DNA of 64,000 nucleotides from Omphiscola glabra (GCA_964017045.1 OZ024794.1:26303427-26367426); one strand, 5' to 3'. Numbered from the stretch's first letter, positions 34,041 to 46,518 are shown. Program-made: numbers and translations. Notes: generated from the sequence alone by a model not told the origin.

Positions 34041-36735
34041 ACAGTATTTAATGCTTTATTTTTTTCCTTATTCTTTTAAATAAAACTATTTATCGTAGTA
34101 ACGTCCAAAAGAAAAAAACAAGTGCTGATACTAAACATTTGAACCAAGAATCGCTGCAACAGGTGCATTTATACACAAACACAAAATACCACCCCAAAAA
34201 AATAAAAAAATAATAATAAGTGATTGATCAGCCAATGCGAACATCGATAGTTTTCATGGGTGTTTCGGAGCAACAAAGAGGTGGAGATGTACATATAATG
34301 TAATACTAGGCCGGTATACACGTAATGTATTGCTAATATCGGGGGATGTGCGAATTTCCTACTCTTTACTGTAACTAGGTAAATAGTGTAACAAGATATG
34401 TTTAGGCTTGAAAAAAAAAAAAAAAAAGGCAGAAGAATTAAAAGGACGTTTCGGCAAGACGCCTTCCTCGGCAAACAGTACAATTAAAAAAACAAATATA
34501 TAAATTTAAATAAAAAAATTAAACGTATATTTATGAAGACCTCAGTAAAGTCAATGAAGCTCATATTTCTCAACGGAGAACTCGAATAGCTCCATGGTAT
34601 CATTACTTTTAGCATAATGGTATATCAGTGCATCAATACATAATAATTTACGGATATATTTTTAAACGGGTATGTAGATATATATGTTTGTACTATCAGT
34701 TAAGAGGTAACACGTATAACTTGCATCCATGTTATTAAGGTTGTTGTTTTTTTTTTTTTGGGGGGGGGGGGGGGAGAGGGGGGGGGGGTTCGAGTAGTGT
34801 CTGAAGTCCGGGATGAATTTCAAGAGGTAATCTGACAGGAGTAATTGTATCATTTATTTTTTAAATTATAAATTTTTAGCCAAACCATGTTTCTCTATTC
34901 CGCTGATATACAGATTTTTTAAAAAAAAAAATTTTTTGTGTTATTAATGAGAATTGCAGTTTAATAAATAAAACAAATAAATTGATTGTACACATCATAA
35001 ACATTGTGTTTGTATCGTATCTTTTAATGCCTAACAATTTAGATTTTGTTTTAAACCGAAAAGGAAAAAATGTTTTTAAAAAATGTATAAATACGGTAAG
35101 GATCTTATTGTTAAAGGGTTTTTTGTTCTTCTTTTTTTCCCCTTCATGTTATACATAGCCTTATGTCAACAAAATAGGGGGTGGAGTTGGAAATGTTTGA
35201 CAGTTGTTAACAAGGGGGAGAGGGGTGATTGAGATTAGTTGACGTCAACAATCATGTTTTCTCAATTAAAATTTTAATCTTAAAAATTGACTGGCTATTA
35301 CATTATTTTTTAAAATTTATAAGTGTCAATGAGTGTATATGGTCAAATAATGTTTAGGCTTTTAACATTATAAGATTTGTTTAATGTGTGTCTGTCTATG
35401 CACTGCAGATGGCTGGTCAGAATGCTAACACACTTTGTTAGTGCAGGAGAAGTCAAGAGTTGGCCTCTCTTCACCTGTAGATTCTGTTTGTCGCAAATGA
35501 CTAGGGTGGTATGTTTGCGATCATGTTGCAGGCATGGAACAAGGACAAAGTTCAAGTATCATTTGCAGTCAAGATAAATTATATTGACAGAGTATGAATA
35601 CGATATTTCGAGAATTAGGAGAAAGTAAAGTGAGTTATAATAATAACATCGCTGCTTGAACGGATTTGCAAAATGTAACGTCTATTTTGCATCACAAGTC
35701 ATGTTGAAAAAGCATGTTCATCAGCACCGACAATGCCTTCTTCAGCATAAGAAATTATAACCTGCTCCTCAACAATAAAAGGATTCGACCACTGCGACCA
35801 GCTGCAAAAAGATAGAGCGAGCTTATGACAATTATTGCTCACACCGACACTGTTTCTATTTTAAGTGCTGAATGGTTAGATGAGAATGATGTTGACTTGT
35901 CTGGTATACCAGTTACGTAAGATTAAAATGATAAATCAGCTACAATGGACTATGCCCATCAGGGCCAACATTTCTGGGGGGGGGGGGTCCCGGGGGTGGG
36001 GGTAACTAAAACTTGATCGACTTGTTAAGTTGTTTATTTTTGGAGGCGCCACAGTACATGGCAATTTAAATAAAACCTGCAAATTCTGGGGAGTAATGCC
36101 TCCCTGCCCTAACCAAATGATGTCCCCGATGCCCATTGTTCCGATAGAGCAACGCCTGGCTACTCCGTAGGAAGATAGCAGCTAGAAGCTATACTATAAT
36201 TGCTGACAATAATCATATCTATATCACAAACAATGATATTTAGTCTTTAATAAACTTATAATTGATTCTGCATTATAAAATTTAAGTGTAAAAACGTTTT
36301 AACTTGTTGATTAACAAGCTAAAGATGTAATAAAATGTTCCTACAATTTTGTGTCATTAAAATAGATCAGCACCGAAGGAAATGTATTTATAAATTTATT
36401 TATATTATAATTAATTTTTTTTTTTTTTTTTGCGGGGTGGGTTGAAAATATTGACATAATTAAATTGGGGGGGGGGGGAGCATTGAAAGTTTGACAGTTG
36501 TTAATGGGGGGTAGGGGTAAAAAACAGCATAAAAATGGTTGACGTAATTATATGGACGACGCCTTTCGGAAACATGGATAAAACAAAAATGGCAGAAAAC
36601 CTATTAAACACATCCGGGAGAGGACAGTTGTGCGTAAAATATAAGGATAAATATGAATGGATAATATTATCCAACCAAGAAATGTATAGTCTATATCAGG
36701 TTCCCACAATAGTAGTAGTAGTAGTAGCAGAAATA
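34041..36735. other. Intergenic DNA, no gene recognised
   Basis: AT-rich unique sequence with a T-run/G-run junction at 34747-34790, a G-run at 36467-36479 and a GC-balanced patch at 35390-35560. A Penelope-like motif at 34444-34472 is listed separately. Confidence 0.45.
34444..34472 (-). other. Penelope/hammerhead-like motif, degenerate
   Basis: On the minus strand GAAGGCGTCTTGCCGAAACG shares the stem-II and GAAAC part of a hammerhead ribozyme, but the CTGATGA core is changed to CCGAGGA. Resembles the motif at 57101-57126 and is presumably a relic of the same class of retroelement. Confidence 0.35.
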
Positions 36736-36737
36736 TA

Positions 36738-37005
36738 AAAAAAGGGCAGGCTACGCTGGCAGGGCACTTAAGGAGAATGCCGAATGACTGAGGAATGCAG
36801 AGGGGTTCACTACGAAAACCTCAGAGGAAATCGGCTCAAATGGAGACCTAGTCTTAGATGGATGGATGATGTGGAAAAAAATCTACAGCAGCTGGGAATC
36901 CCAGCATGGGGGAAAAAAAAGCAATGGTTAGGTCTGAGTATAAGGAATTAGTGAGGCAGGCTAAAGCGCTACATGGGGTGTAGCGCCAAAGGGATGGATA
37001 GACGT
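36738..37005 (+). pseudogene. Decayed LINE ORF2 C-terminus with 3' hairpin, copy 1
   Basis: Translation with frameshifts gives GRLRWQGT, then NLRGNRLKWRPSLRWMDDVE and KNLQQLGIPAW, the usual end of a non-LTR reverse transcriptase (RTE-like wording). The tail reads GGGGTGTAGCGCCAAAGGGATGGA. Stops interrupt it, so it is inactive. A related copy lies at 45010-45237. Confidence 0.75.
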
Positions 37006-38455
37006 ACATCGCCTTACTGATCAACGGACTCTTTTTTACTTTTTGCCCAGTTCACATTGACTTTAAATGTTTGGTATACAATTGGGTTCCCAGCTTAGTC
37101 TGAACTGAATCTATCAAAAATCTTTCAGCATATTTCGTGTAAAAAAAACAATTACATATTGTGTTAGTTTGCAGTGAAATTGAAAATTGGCGTCGGTTAG
37201 AAAATGGTGACATCACTTTCGTTTAAATAAAAGCAAATTTCTAAACAGCGCAAAGCGCGTGGAGCATTATTGCGCACTTTTCATATTAATTCTTATCAAA
37301 AGTTGGCAATGGTAATTTTTAAAATTATAACAAATATTTTTTTTTTCTTTCCGTCTTCTCATTTTAATTTCCAGTGACATCACCTGTGACGTCATTGATT
37401 ATAAATATATATATTTTTTTTTCCAAAAGACTTCAATAAAACATCTTTACAGTAAAAGTTCTCTTTCTCGCCTGTGCTTTAAGGGGTATGTTAAGTATGT
37501 TTGTCTATGTATATCTATACCCTCTCGCGGACATGAAATAAGAGCGTGTTTGCAAGCTAAGCGAGGAATGTCCCTCTGTCAACTTGTACGTTTTCCCCCC
37601 TCGTGTTTCGTGTTTACACAGAGGAGCTCGTTTCTTGATATTTATCATTTCTTGATGAGAGCAAGTATTACGGGGGCCGCGGTGGTGGTGGGGGGGGGGG
37701 CACTCCAGTTTTAATTGTAACGGTGTCATTCACGGACCCTTACAAAAACCTCCTGGAGTAACTCTTGACACCTGGAGAAAAATATGGACTGCTTACCGTT
37801 TGGAGTGTGTGTGTGTGTGTGTGTGTGCGTTTTTTAAAATTGTTCTTGTTGTGTGTATGTGTGAGTGCGCGCGTGTGTGTCCGTGTATATGTTTGAATGT
37901 GTGTGTTCTTTATGTGCCAGCTCCACTCGATGGTGTAATGTTAGACATTTCCAATAAATGCATTAGGTTTATGAAGGTGACTCAGGTCAAACTTAAATGA
38001 CACAACAACCTCACAACACAAAGCTGGAAGTTGTCTTAAAAGAATGGTGAATTATTTTAGTATGTGCTTATATTTAGGAAGATTAAAGAGGATTGTAAAA
38101 TATTTCTGTTGTAATTTTCTTCCAAGAAAAATATCTCAAATAAGGACATTTTTTTTTACACCCAACCACTTCCACTCCCCGCCCCCCCCCCTTTTGCACC
38201 CACCCTCAAAATGGGCATTACGATATCTACAGAAGCTCACACAATGCCGGCGTTTTGGTATGGGCGATATTGGCTGCTGCCTAAATCGAAGATGCGGTCT
38301 TGCTAAACCTACCTCATGGCTATCCATTTTTTAAAAAAAACAGAGATTCTGTAACACCCAGCCCAAAATTAATTTTTTTTTAATAAACTAAAATTTTAAT
38401 GAAGGGACAGAATCCCCAAGCAGTGGCAAATAAAAATCATATTTTGGCAGCACCC
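37006..38455. other. Intergenic DNA with GT repeat
   Basis: A (GT)n-rich tract spans 37805-37905, and a G-run lies at 37688-37700. The rest is unique AT-rich sequence with no recognised gene. Confidence 0.5.
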
Positions 38456-38518
38456 TCCCCCCAGTCAGCACCCTCTCTCGGTCAGCACCCTCTCCCAGTC
38501 AGCACCCTCTCTCGGCCA
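38450..38518. repeat. Short 18-bp tandem repeat, about 4 copies
   Basis: Unit CAGCACCCTCTCTCGGT with variants (CCCCCCAGT, CTCCCAGT). It abuts the LINE fragment that starts near 38520. Confidence 0.85.
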
Positions 38519-38519
38519 A

Positions 38520-39345
38520 GTGACAACCGATGGTGAGATCAACAACAGAATGTCCAAAACAAATATGGTATAACCGGAAGACTCCGCGTGTGTTTTTTTT
38601 TAGGAGCGAAGGAGTCTCAGACTTATTGCCAAGCTGATATTAAGGTATATTGGGCAATAGTTTTAATAGCTCTACTATATGCCAGCGAGACTTGGGTAGT
38701 GTACAACCAAACCACCGCCCCCCCCCCCCCCCCATGCACGCATCTTTTGCAAACAAAATCAGGACGAAGTCGTTAATACAGAAGTCCTACATCAGACTGG
38801 CTTTATCAGCATCTACACGTTCTTACATAAAAAAATATGCCAGATGGGCTGGTCGTGTTGCGAGAATGCCAGACAGCAGACAGCCTAAACACATAATGTA
38901 CGTGAACTTTCCAGAGGGAAATTCTCAGCTGGTATGCACACACACACACACAAACCGCTTCAAGAATTGTCTTAAAGTGTCTCTCAACTCCACGGACATC
39001 CGCGGGAACTCATGCGAATAGCTTGCTTTGGCTTGCACAAGCTAGCGAGGCAGACTCACTGTTGGAGCGCTATCTTCATGCAGATAGAAAACGCATCACT
39101 CACGCCCGAAGATTGTGCAAGGCAAGGAAAGCCAGCATTGCCTCCAAGTCACGAGGACCCCAAAACACGTTTGTCCTGTATGTTAGCAAACTTTACACGC
39201 ACAAATGGGACCGACAAGCCACCTGCGAACTCACTGTCGAATCTATGCCCTGGTCATCTTCTCATGCAAAGAACGAGCAACAGCAACAGCAACATCCTTA
39301 CTCAAGTTTGGAACTTAAATATGCGGTGCTGCGGGCGGTTATATT
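38520..39345 (+). pseudogene. Decayed LINE reverse transcriptase, C-terminal part, copy 2
   Basis: Pieces in order: GEINNRMSK (38535-38560), YWAIVLIALLYASETWVVY (38648-38705), then RWAGRVARMPDSRQPKHIMY (38842-38900), FKNCLKVSLNSTDI (38965-39000), then KARKAS and a diverged zinc-finger-like end. One poly-C run (38716-38733) and frameshifts break it. It is the same family as 19160-19950; the two copies confirm the order of segments. Confidence 0.82.
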
Positions 39346-42300
39346 TTGCTGTTAATGTCTTTTAAGTACGCAGACGTCCAGATGTGTACTAGTAAAATAT
39401 CATGTACAACTAAATATTTCATTATTTAATGACTATATTGATATCTGTACAGCCATCGGATGGGTCTGTACAACGCCCCAGCACTGACTGTACTATCTCC
39501 TGTGTCCATCAGACCACCTGACTCTGTCTATATACACCGTCATCTGAATCAGACCATCCCCTCCTTTACACGACACCCCCCCCCCCCCGAGGGTCTGCAT
39601 GCACGCATTTACTAGAATCCAATCGATAACATTCCACTTTATATGTTCTCTTTATTTTGTGTAGCACTCTTTATTTAGTGTAGCACTACACAGAGATTTC
39701 TTGCCTGTACGAACATTGTCAACTCCCCCCTTTAACCCCATATCTTTGGAAAGGGCCGAAGCACTTCTTTCATGTGATACACCCTTCCAAGTACGTTTGG
39801 TAAACAATCACCTGCTCTGGTGCCTAAAAACCACAACCACCTCACCCCTAGCTCCCCCCCCCCACACCGACACCTTTTCATAAGATTGTCCCAATTAAGA
39901 TGTGTGACTCATGTACACTTCCTCCCCATGATTATTCCAAAAGGTAATCAGTTGAGACGAGAACTCGACAGACCAGTGAGGAATAATATACACTCGACAA
40001 AATAAAAAACACGACTTAGCTTTCGGGACACTCAACGAGAATCCAAACTCTGCCTCGCAAAAAGAAAGATGCATTCTTCCCCTCATCATCAAAACCATCT
40101 CAAAGAGTTTTCCCAGCGCCTCAGGTATACAGCGAATTTTAAGATATTTGCCCACTCTTTTATTCCCTCGTCCTGCAGATCTCAGGGAAAAATTTCTTCA
40201 TTTATTTGTCAAATTCAGACATCCCGCACGCGCTGAGCACTTGGCTCTCCACAAAGACTCGATGTTTATGAGTTGTACGGGATCACGAGAAGGAAGCGAG
40301 TGTGTGTGTGGGGGGGGGGAGAGGAGGGGAAGACATCGCGACTGCTGCTGAAAAGCCACGTCAACGCCCACAGTGTCTCTCTCAACCAGCGCCAATATCA
40401 GTAATCAGGGAACGGCCTGCTTCTCTAGAGACTCGGAACCTTTGACAGATGCCTCCCCCTTGAAGTGTCCGGGGGAAAGCTGCGGAAAAGAAAAGGGAAA
40501 GCTTCAATAATGCGCGCTCGTTTGCAACGTGTGTACAATTGTTTCAGAAGCCATCGAGGCCGCTGGAGAGGGCAATAATTACAGAGTTAATTTCCTAAAT
40601 TGCCCCCTGCAACAATCACTCCTAATTTGCGATCAAAAGCCCAAAATTTTCCCCACGTGAAAGTGACGGCATAACTCCGTGTCTGGTCTCGAAAATAGTT
40701 TTAATCCCTTATCGCGTGAATAGAAGTCAATGGAATTCAAGGGAAATCAAAAGGATTTTTGCCTGAATCTTTCCACATTCAAGTATCCCATTGTATTTAT
40801 TATGGGAGGGGGGATTTTTGGGCAGGCGGAGGGCGTTAAAATAATTTTAAAAAGAGGGTGGGGGGGTAAAGGGTGGTAGGTTTAACCAGCTTAATTTTAT
40901 TCTACAAACTATATTAATGTCCCTCCACTCAGAACTAACTGAAGCTTTTCTTTGCCATGCTTGGATTTCTAGCTGCTGTAGATCTTCTTCCCGCACGATC
41001 CATCCATCTAAGCCTACGTCTGCGTTAGAGTCGTTTTACTCTGGGGCTTCTGGTGGTGCACCCTCTTCACTCCTCTGTCATTTTTGGCATTCTTTCTATA
41101 AGTGTCCGGCCCAGTGAAGCTTCCCCCCCCCCCCAACCTTTTTTTTTTCTGCTACTAGTGCAGGGTCCTGATTCCGCACCCACAAATTCAGAACACATTT
41201 TAGTGATTCTATACTATAGATAAAGTTCGTTTTTCAAAAAGTTGAAGTTTTGGAACTTAAATCATAACATCATCCCACACAATTTCTTACCAACAGCCAT
41301 CTTATAAATCAAACAAATAGATATCACCAGTAATTCTTGAAATGATGTATAACTCTTTTAAATGAGTAATCTTTTCGTTTAAGCTCACATACATAGCATC
41401 TGGCTTAAAGTTAAAATCGGTTGTTGTTTACTAATAATATATATAAATATTATTATTATATATTTATTGAGTTGAATTTTTTTTTTTTCATGATCGAGTT
41501 CAAGTGAACATTTTCAAACGCATTTTCTTGACTCGTTCCTCACAAATCCATCTCTCGAGACAAGTCGAGTCGCATACCTAAAACAACCCCCGTGGGAGGT
41601 TCCACATACTCACGGCCATCGCACCTCAAACGGAGCCGCATCTGATATGTGTGCAAAGTGAATGGCGTGCATGTCAAACACTCGAAAAAACATTCTCGCC
41701 GCGCATGTGCACATCCCGGTAAACCATTTTTGTAACGGTCCCCGAAGCCTTTTTAGCTATGAAAGTAAGTGCAGGCTAATACGAGCTGCCCCTCGCCCGG
41801 TCCTCGGTTCTTGCCGGGGAGAGCGTCGGGGGACGGGACGGCATCGCTATCACATCGCTCGTGCCTTTTCCAAGGTGAAGATTGCCCTGAATGACCCCTC
41901 CCCCCCTTCCCCCGGGCCCCTTACCAGTCGCCCCATCCCTTTCCTCCGATGAAGCAAGGATAAGCACGTGCTGTAATAAGGAGAAGATTACGCGCTATCC
42001 CGTGCATGACTATAGATACTGATATCGAGCAGGTCTTCTCGTGTTCGGGAAATGCCCGCACTGTAAACGTGGCGAGAAAGATTTGCAAGTTGAATAGCAT
42101 TAAAAACAGGGCAAAAGCTACAGCAAAATCAGACATTTTTAATTAATTTTTTTTGTTGTTGTTGAAACTGTATCTCTTCAATTCCTTTCCGTCTTACTGG
42201 AAATCAAAACCTGAATATTTCTATACAACAGAAACACCGGTATGGACATAGATATATTAACGATTATTTTAATAAATGTCAGAATAATATGAGAAGCGTT

Positions 42301-42970
42301 ATGTTTAAATAATCCTAAAATTGGTAATCATGGTCTTGAAACTAGGAGCTGGGTTAGTTATATTAAATAATTCATCCTAAGCCACACACATGTACACGCA
42401 CACAGACACACACACACACAAACGCACACTGAATTGTTTAAGTACGGCTACTCCTGTGTCACCAGGTCAATCATGTACTCCCCCCCACCCCTGCAAATTG
42501 TGCTAGAGGGCCGGATTATTTCATCAGTTGTAATTGTACCAGTGTTACAACCTTTTATACATCTTAGGTTGTCTTGACCCAGGGTTCCACATGCAGGGTC
42601 AAGCACCCCCCCCCCCCCCCGCAACCCCCCCCCACTCCCCACACCCATTTCGAGCTGGATGCGTGTATAGCTGCAGCTGGTATCACACCAACCTGATGAT
42701 ATTCACAACAGCCTGTGGGGTTGTCGTCTTTTAGCCCGCAGTACGCTCACAATTAATGATGCAACCAGATTTGAGACCGACCTTAGCAAGAAGGGACTGC
42801 AGTGGCAGTGGATTCAGGCGATGATGATAATAGTGCACACATCAACTCGCTGTAGCACAAATCACTTTATCTGCACAACAATTTTTTTTACCGTATAACG
42901 TACAGAGAGACACAAAAGAAACAAATTTTTTTGACATATATGTAACTGTGATCAGTTATTGAAAATCTTG
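39346..42970. other. Intergenic DNA with candidate conserved non-coding patches
   Basis: Contains C- or G-runs at 39579-39588, 40310-40319, 41124-41134 and 42607-42620 and a CA tract at 42384-42430. Repeat-free patches at 39890-40300, 40430-40790 and 41520-42080 are unusually GC-balanced. The 40540-40790 patch holds several TAATT/AATTA cores. No exon was recognised. Confidence 0.4.
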
Positions 42971-42984
42971 GTTTTGGAATCAAC

Positions 42985-43267
42985 CGTATCCGGAAATTTG
43001 ATCGAATGAAATTTCGTCGACGGAAAATTGATCGACAGAAATTTGATCGAACGGAAATTTGGTCGAATCGTTTTTTTAGTTTATACGTTAAAATTTTGCG
43101 TCAAATTTCTTTTTAAACGCATTATTTTGTTTTACTATATAATATAGTGCGTTCAAAAAGAAATTTGACAAAAATTTTAACGTCTGAACTGAAAAAAAGA
43201 TGCGACCAAATTACCGTCGATCAATTTTCCGTCGACGAAATTTCTTTCGATCAAATTTCCGGTAACC
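42985..43267. mobile_element. Fold-back (MULE-like) MITE with 9-bp target duplication
   Basis: A 283-bp near-palindrome. Both arms carry CCGGAAATTTGATCGA, AAATTTCGTCGACGGAAAA and GATCGAC words, meeting at an AT-rich centre near 43125. GGAATCAAC flanks both sides (42976-42984 and 43268-43276), a 9-bp duplication typical of Mutator-like elements. No coding capacity. Confidence 0.8.
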
Positions 43268-43400
43268 GGAATCAACGTGTGAACGTTTTCTCTGTGCTAA
43301 TCGAACTTCTATTGGTGTCATCTATTTCACGGACTATCTTCTTTGTACTTCTTATGAAACGTGTTGCGAGTGGTTGGTGATTTCAATCGAGGAGGTTATG

Positions 43401-43587
43401 CAGTGGCGCAGGAAGGGGGTGGGTTGGTGAGGGGGCGGTCCGCCCCGGGCGCCACTTCTTCTTCTTTTTTCTTAAGTAGGGGCGACATTATCTGCCAACC
43501 GAGGAGGTGTTTTTTTTTCTTCGTGGAATCAGGGCGGTTAAAAGCTTGGCCTACCCCCGGGCGTCACCAACCCTATCTACGCCACTT
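43401..43587. mobile_element. MITE, CAGTGGCGTAG family, CAGTGGCGCAGG subfamily
   Basis: Starts CAGTGGCGCAGGAAGGGGG and ends CTATCTACGCCACTT. CTTCTTCTTTTTTCTTAAGT, GGGGCGACATTATCTGCCAA and CCCCCGGGCGTCACC are shared with the copy at 56104-56267. Flanks (AGGTTATG/GTTATATG) are only partly alike. Confidence 0.7.
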
Positions 43588-45005
43588 GTTATATGTGTGG
43601 TTCCGCACCCCACTGATTTTGTTGCCTTGTAATCGCCTTATGTATGTTTAAAAAATAGTTGTTTTTTTTTTATATAACTTTAGTTTGTCAGTGTTAAAAG
43701 TAGCCTAAAGAAAGCCCTTGTTAAGCTTAGACCGTACCTTTCAAAAATACTCGATTCAATTCAAAAACATGTATCTAAAAAAAAAAATCCTAAAATTGTC
43801 TACACAAAGCCTTTCTTAATTTTAGAATGTTCCACTTTTCAAAAACAAACTGACTAATCTATTAGTGAGCGAGTGAGTTCCCCCCATGCTGCAAAAAAAC
43901 AAGACATACAATTCCGAAATGTAACATCTATTACATGTTATCCTACAACAACAATAATAATAGGGGTCAAAGTTGAAAGTATAGTTTCAAGATTTCCCCG
44001 CCCCAAAAAAAATGGTTACGTTTATTTTAGCACCCACAACGCTTCATGTTAGCCATGTTGACACCCCGCGCCCTAACTTTGTTACAATCCGCATGGAGGC
44101 CATTACAAGAACACAGGGAGATCTAATAAGAACCTGCAACAAAATTATTGTGAACGGAAAGCTTGTCACGTGGTTCACGTTTAGCCGATACGTGGGTAAC
44201 ATGTTCGTCTTTCCACGGGGGTGAAACTTTCCTTTATGCGGGGCGGAGGTCATGTGTGGTGGAGGTCATGTATGGCGGAGGTCATTTGGGGCGTAGGTTT
44301 TGGGGTCAAGTCAATCTCCTCGCGGAGTCAAGGAAATGGCTTGAAAATTCTTGGGACGACCGGATTCGCCAATCTGCTTGGAATGCGCGTGCCTAATGGG
44401 GGGACCACTCACCCCCAGGTATGGCCGACACTGATGACAATAAGGTTGATGGACAGTTTCATGGGCGTCGGCTGGATGATCACGTGGGTCCGATACGCTG
44501 CGGTATGTGAGCAGTGAATGTGGCGCATACCATAAGTTGAAATGTCTTACGTATGCTCGGGAAAACAAATACGCTTCGTGTATATTTAACTGTGTTGCAT
44601 TTTTAGAGAAGACTAAGACAATAATATTATTTACATTGTCGTGAATGTGCCTCTCTGTGTGTAGTTTCAGATGCGTCAATGAAACGCTGTACACCGATAC
44701 GTTACCGTATTTAGCCTAACTATGTGTCCGAGGCTCGGTGCGATAAAGAGGCCTTTAGAGATTGAGATTATACATTCACCTTATATTAAACTTAGATCCC
44801 AAAATTATACGAGACTTAAACTTCTAGAGATTTCTAAGTACGTGAAAGTTAGATGACCACCCGCAAATCGAACGGTGAGTGTGTATTTGTGTGTGTGGGG
44901 GGGGGCCTTGTCTAATCAATTTAATGGTGTTTTATGTTCGAGTTTGTCTTTTTGTTAGGGTAGGACGCCCTTGGAAAACGCATTCAATAATTATGGTGTT
45001 TTCTT
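43588..45005. other. Intergenic DNA, no gene recognised
   Basis: Unique sequence. At 44237-44300 a 15-bp word GGCGGAGGTCATGT repeats three to four times. A GC-balanced patch at 44040-44520 lacks recognisable coding motifs. Confidence 0.45.
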
Positions 45006-45009
45006 CCGC

Positions 45010-45237
45010 TTAATAAAGGCAGACCTAGCCTTAGGTGGATGGATGATGTGGAGAGGGATCTACAGAAGCTGGGAATCCAAGAATTAACAAGAAAAGCAAT
45101 TCGTTAGGTCTGAGTGGAAGGAAGTGGTGAGGCGGGACAAAAGCCCTATTTGCGCTGTAGCGCCATAGGGATGGGTGGAAGGAAGTGGTGAGGCGGGACA
45201 AAGCCCTATTTGCGCTGTAGCGCCATAGTGATAGATT
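45010..45237 (+). pseudogene. Decayed LINE ORF2 C-terminus with 3' hairpin, copy 2, internally duplicated
   Basis: Gives GRPSLRWMDDVERDLQKLGI, as in the 36.7-kb copy, followed by the tail TTTGCGCTGTAGCGCCATA. The last ~61 bp (GTGGAAGGAAGTGGTGAGGC ... GCGCCATAG) are present twice in tandem (period 61 bp, starts 45114 and 45175), with one A deleted in the second copy. Confidence 0.78.
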
Positions 45238-45339
45238 CCGCTTAGTAGGCTTCTATTCTATTTACACGTTTTTCACCGATTACCCACCAAGCCTCTTTAC
45301 TTTATATTGAGACAAGGAAAACTTTTTTTACAAGTTGAG

Positions 45340-45872
45340 ATATTCATAGTGGAGTCCTTCAAACCCGATTTGAAAACTCATCTATTTCGCAAACACCTGC
45401 TGGGGGTGATGTTGTCTACCATCGTCTCCAGCTAGCTATTATCTTCCTAGATGTATATTGGCTTTTGTTGTTTATGTTTGCAAGGTGATGTAATACTTTG
45501 TCTGGGTATGCTCGTATGTAGCCAGGGCCGACCTTAGGCCACTGCAACCTATGCGGCCGCAGTGGGCCCCGAACTTTCATTGGCCCCGCCCCGAATTTAT
45601 TTTCGAATACAAAATCGTAATTTTCACTTATTATCCCTATTCTCTGCCCAGAATGGGCCCCGCGCAATCCGTTTCGCATAGGGCCCCGCAATTGTTAGGG
45701 TCGGCCCTGTATGTAGTTTTTGTAATGTTGCGTTTTGTATTTCAATGTTGTAAAAAAATAGATTGTTTTCATTTCTCTTTTAATATGGTTGACTTTGTAC
45801 CCCGCTTCGAGCCTTTGGGGATGAAGCGTGATTTTCAAATAAACTTTATTATTATTATTATTATTATTTACA
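45340..45872 (+). pseudogene. LINE 3' end (CR1/L2 type) interrupted by a hAT element
   Basis: The left part encodes FKPDLKTHLFRKHL (45358-45400), a common reverse transcriptase C-terminal ending, then a stop and 3' UTR. After the inserted hAT (45523-45709) the 3' UTR resumes (TTTTTGTAATGTTGCG) and ends in CCCCGCTTCGAGCC ... AAATAAACTTTATTATTATT with an (ATT)n tail (45846-45868). Confidence 0.75.
45523..45709. mobile_element. hAT-type MITE, CAGGGCCGACC family, nested in LINE tail
   Basis: A 187-bp element starts CAGGGCCGACCTTAGGCC and ends GTTAGGGTCGGCCCTG. Flanking 8-mers TATGTAGC (45515-45522) and TATGTAGT (45710-45717) match at seven of eight bases. Inside are GGGCCCC words on both arms (GTGGGCCCCGAACTT; CATAGGGCCCCGC). 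Non-coding. Confidence 0.85.
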
Positions 45873-46518
45873 TAAACTAAAAGAAATTTTAACTTTAAAA
45901 AAACAGAATGTGAATCGAACACACATAAAGGTGAATAATATCATATATTTAAAAAAAAATAATAATAATTAAAATTTTTCATTACATTTAACAGCGATGT
46001 CTGTTCCCGTGTTAGTCCTACCAAAAATCCAGATGGGCAGTGTGGCCAGCGTATAGCAGTAAACCTATCCGCGGAAATAAATGGATTATAAGCTGGACAG
46101 GAAGTGCGTGCAGGGAACATAAATCTCGGGAAATGCTTTCATAGATCGGACCAGGGGACGCAAAAGAAAAGGTGAAGTCAGTGGCATAACTCACGAGTTG
46201 CCTCCCTGCCAGCTAAAAGGTTTGTCAAATAAACTCGGTCTCGCGTTCAAAACGATCATTTGATTGTATAATACACAATCCCCGCTTGTCGTGTCCACGG
46301 AAACAGTGGTTCTGAAGTTTAAATCAAGGGGTGCTTAGTTATAAGCGTCGAGAATTTAGCCTGTATATATTGAAGTCGATGAAGGAAAAAAAATATTCCA
46401 TCTAATTTGTGTTGATTTAAAATGTCTTCATTGGAAAAAACAGTATTTCATCATTTAAATCTTAAATAATTTCGACATTTTTTTTAAACCCGAAAAGACT
46501 TTGCAAGTAAATGGATCT
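45873..46518. other. Intergenic DNA, no gene recognised
   Basis: Unique sequence with an AAT tract at 45950-45970. A patch at 45990-46340 is GC-balanced and unique. Confidence 0.45.
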
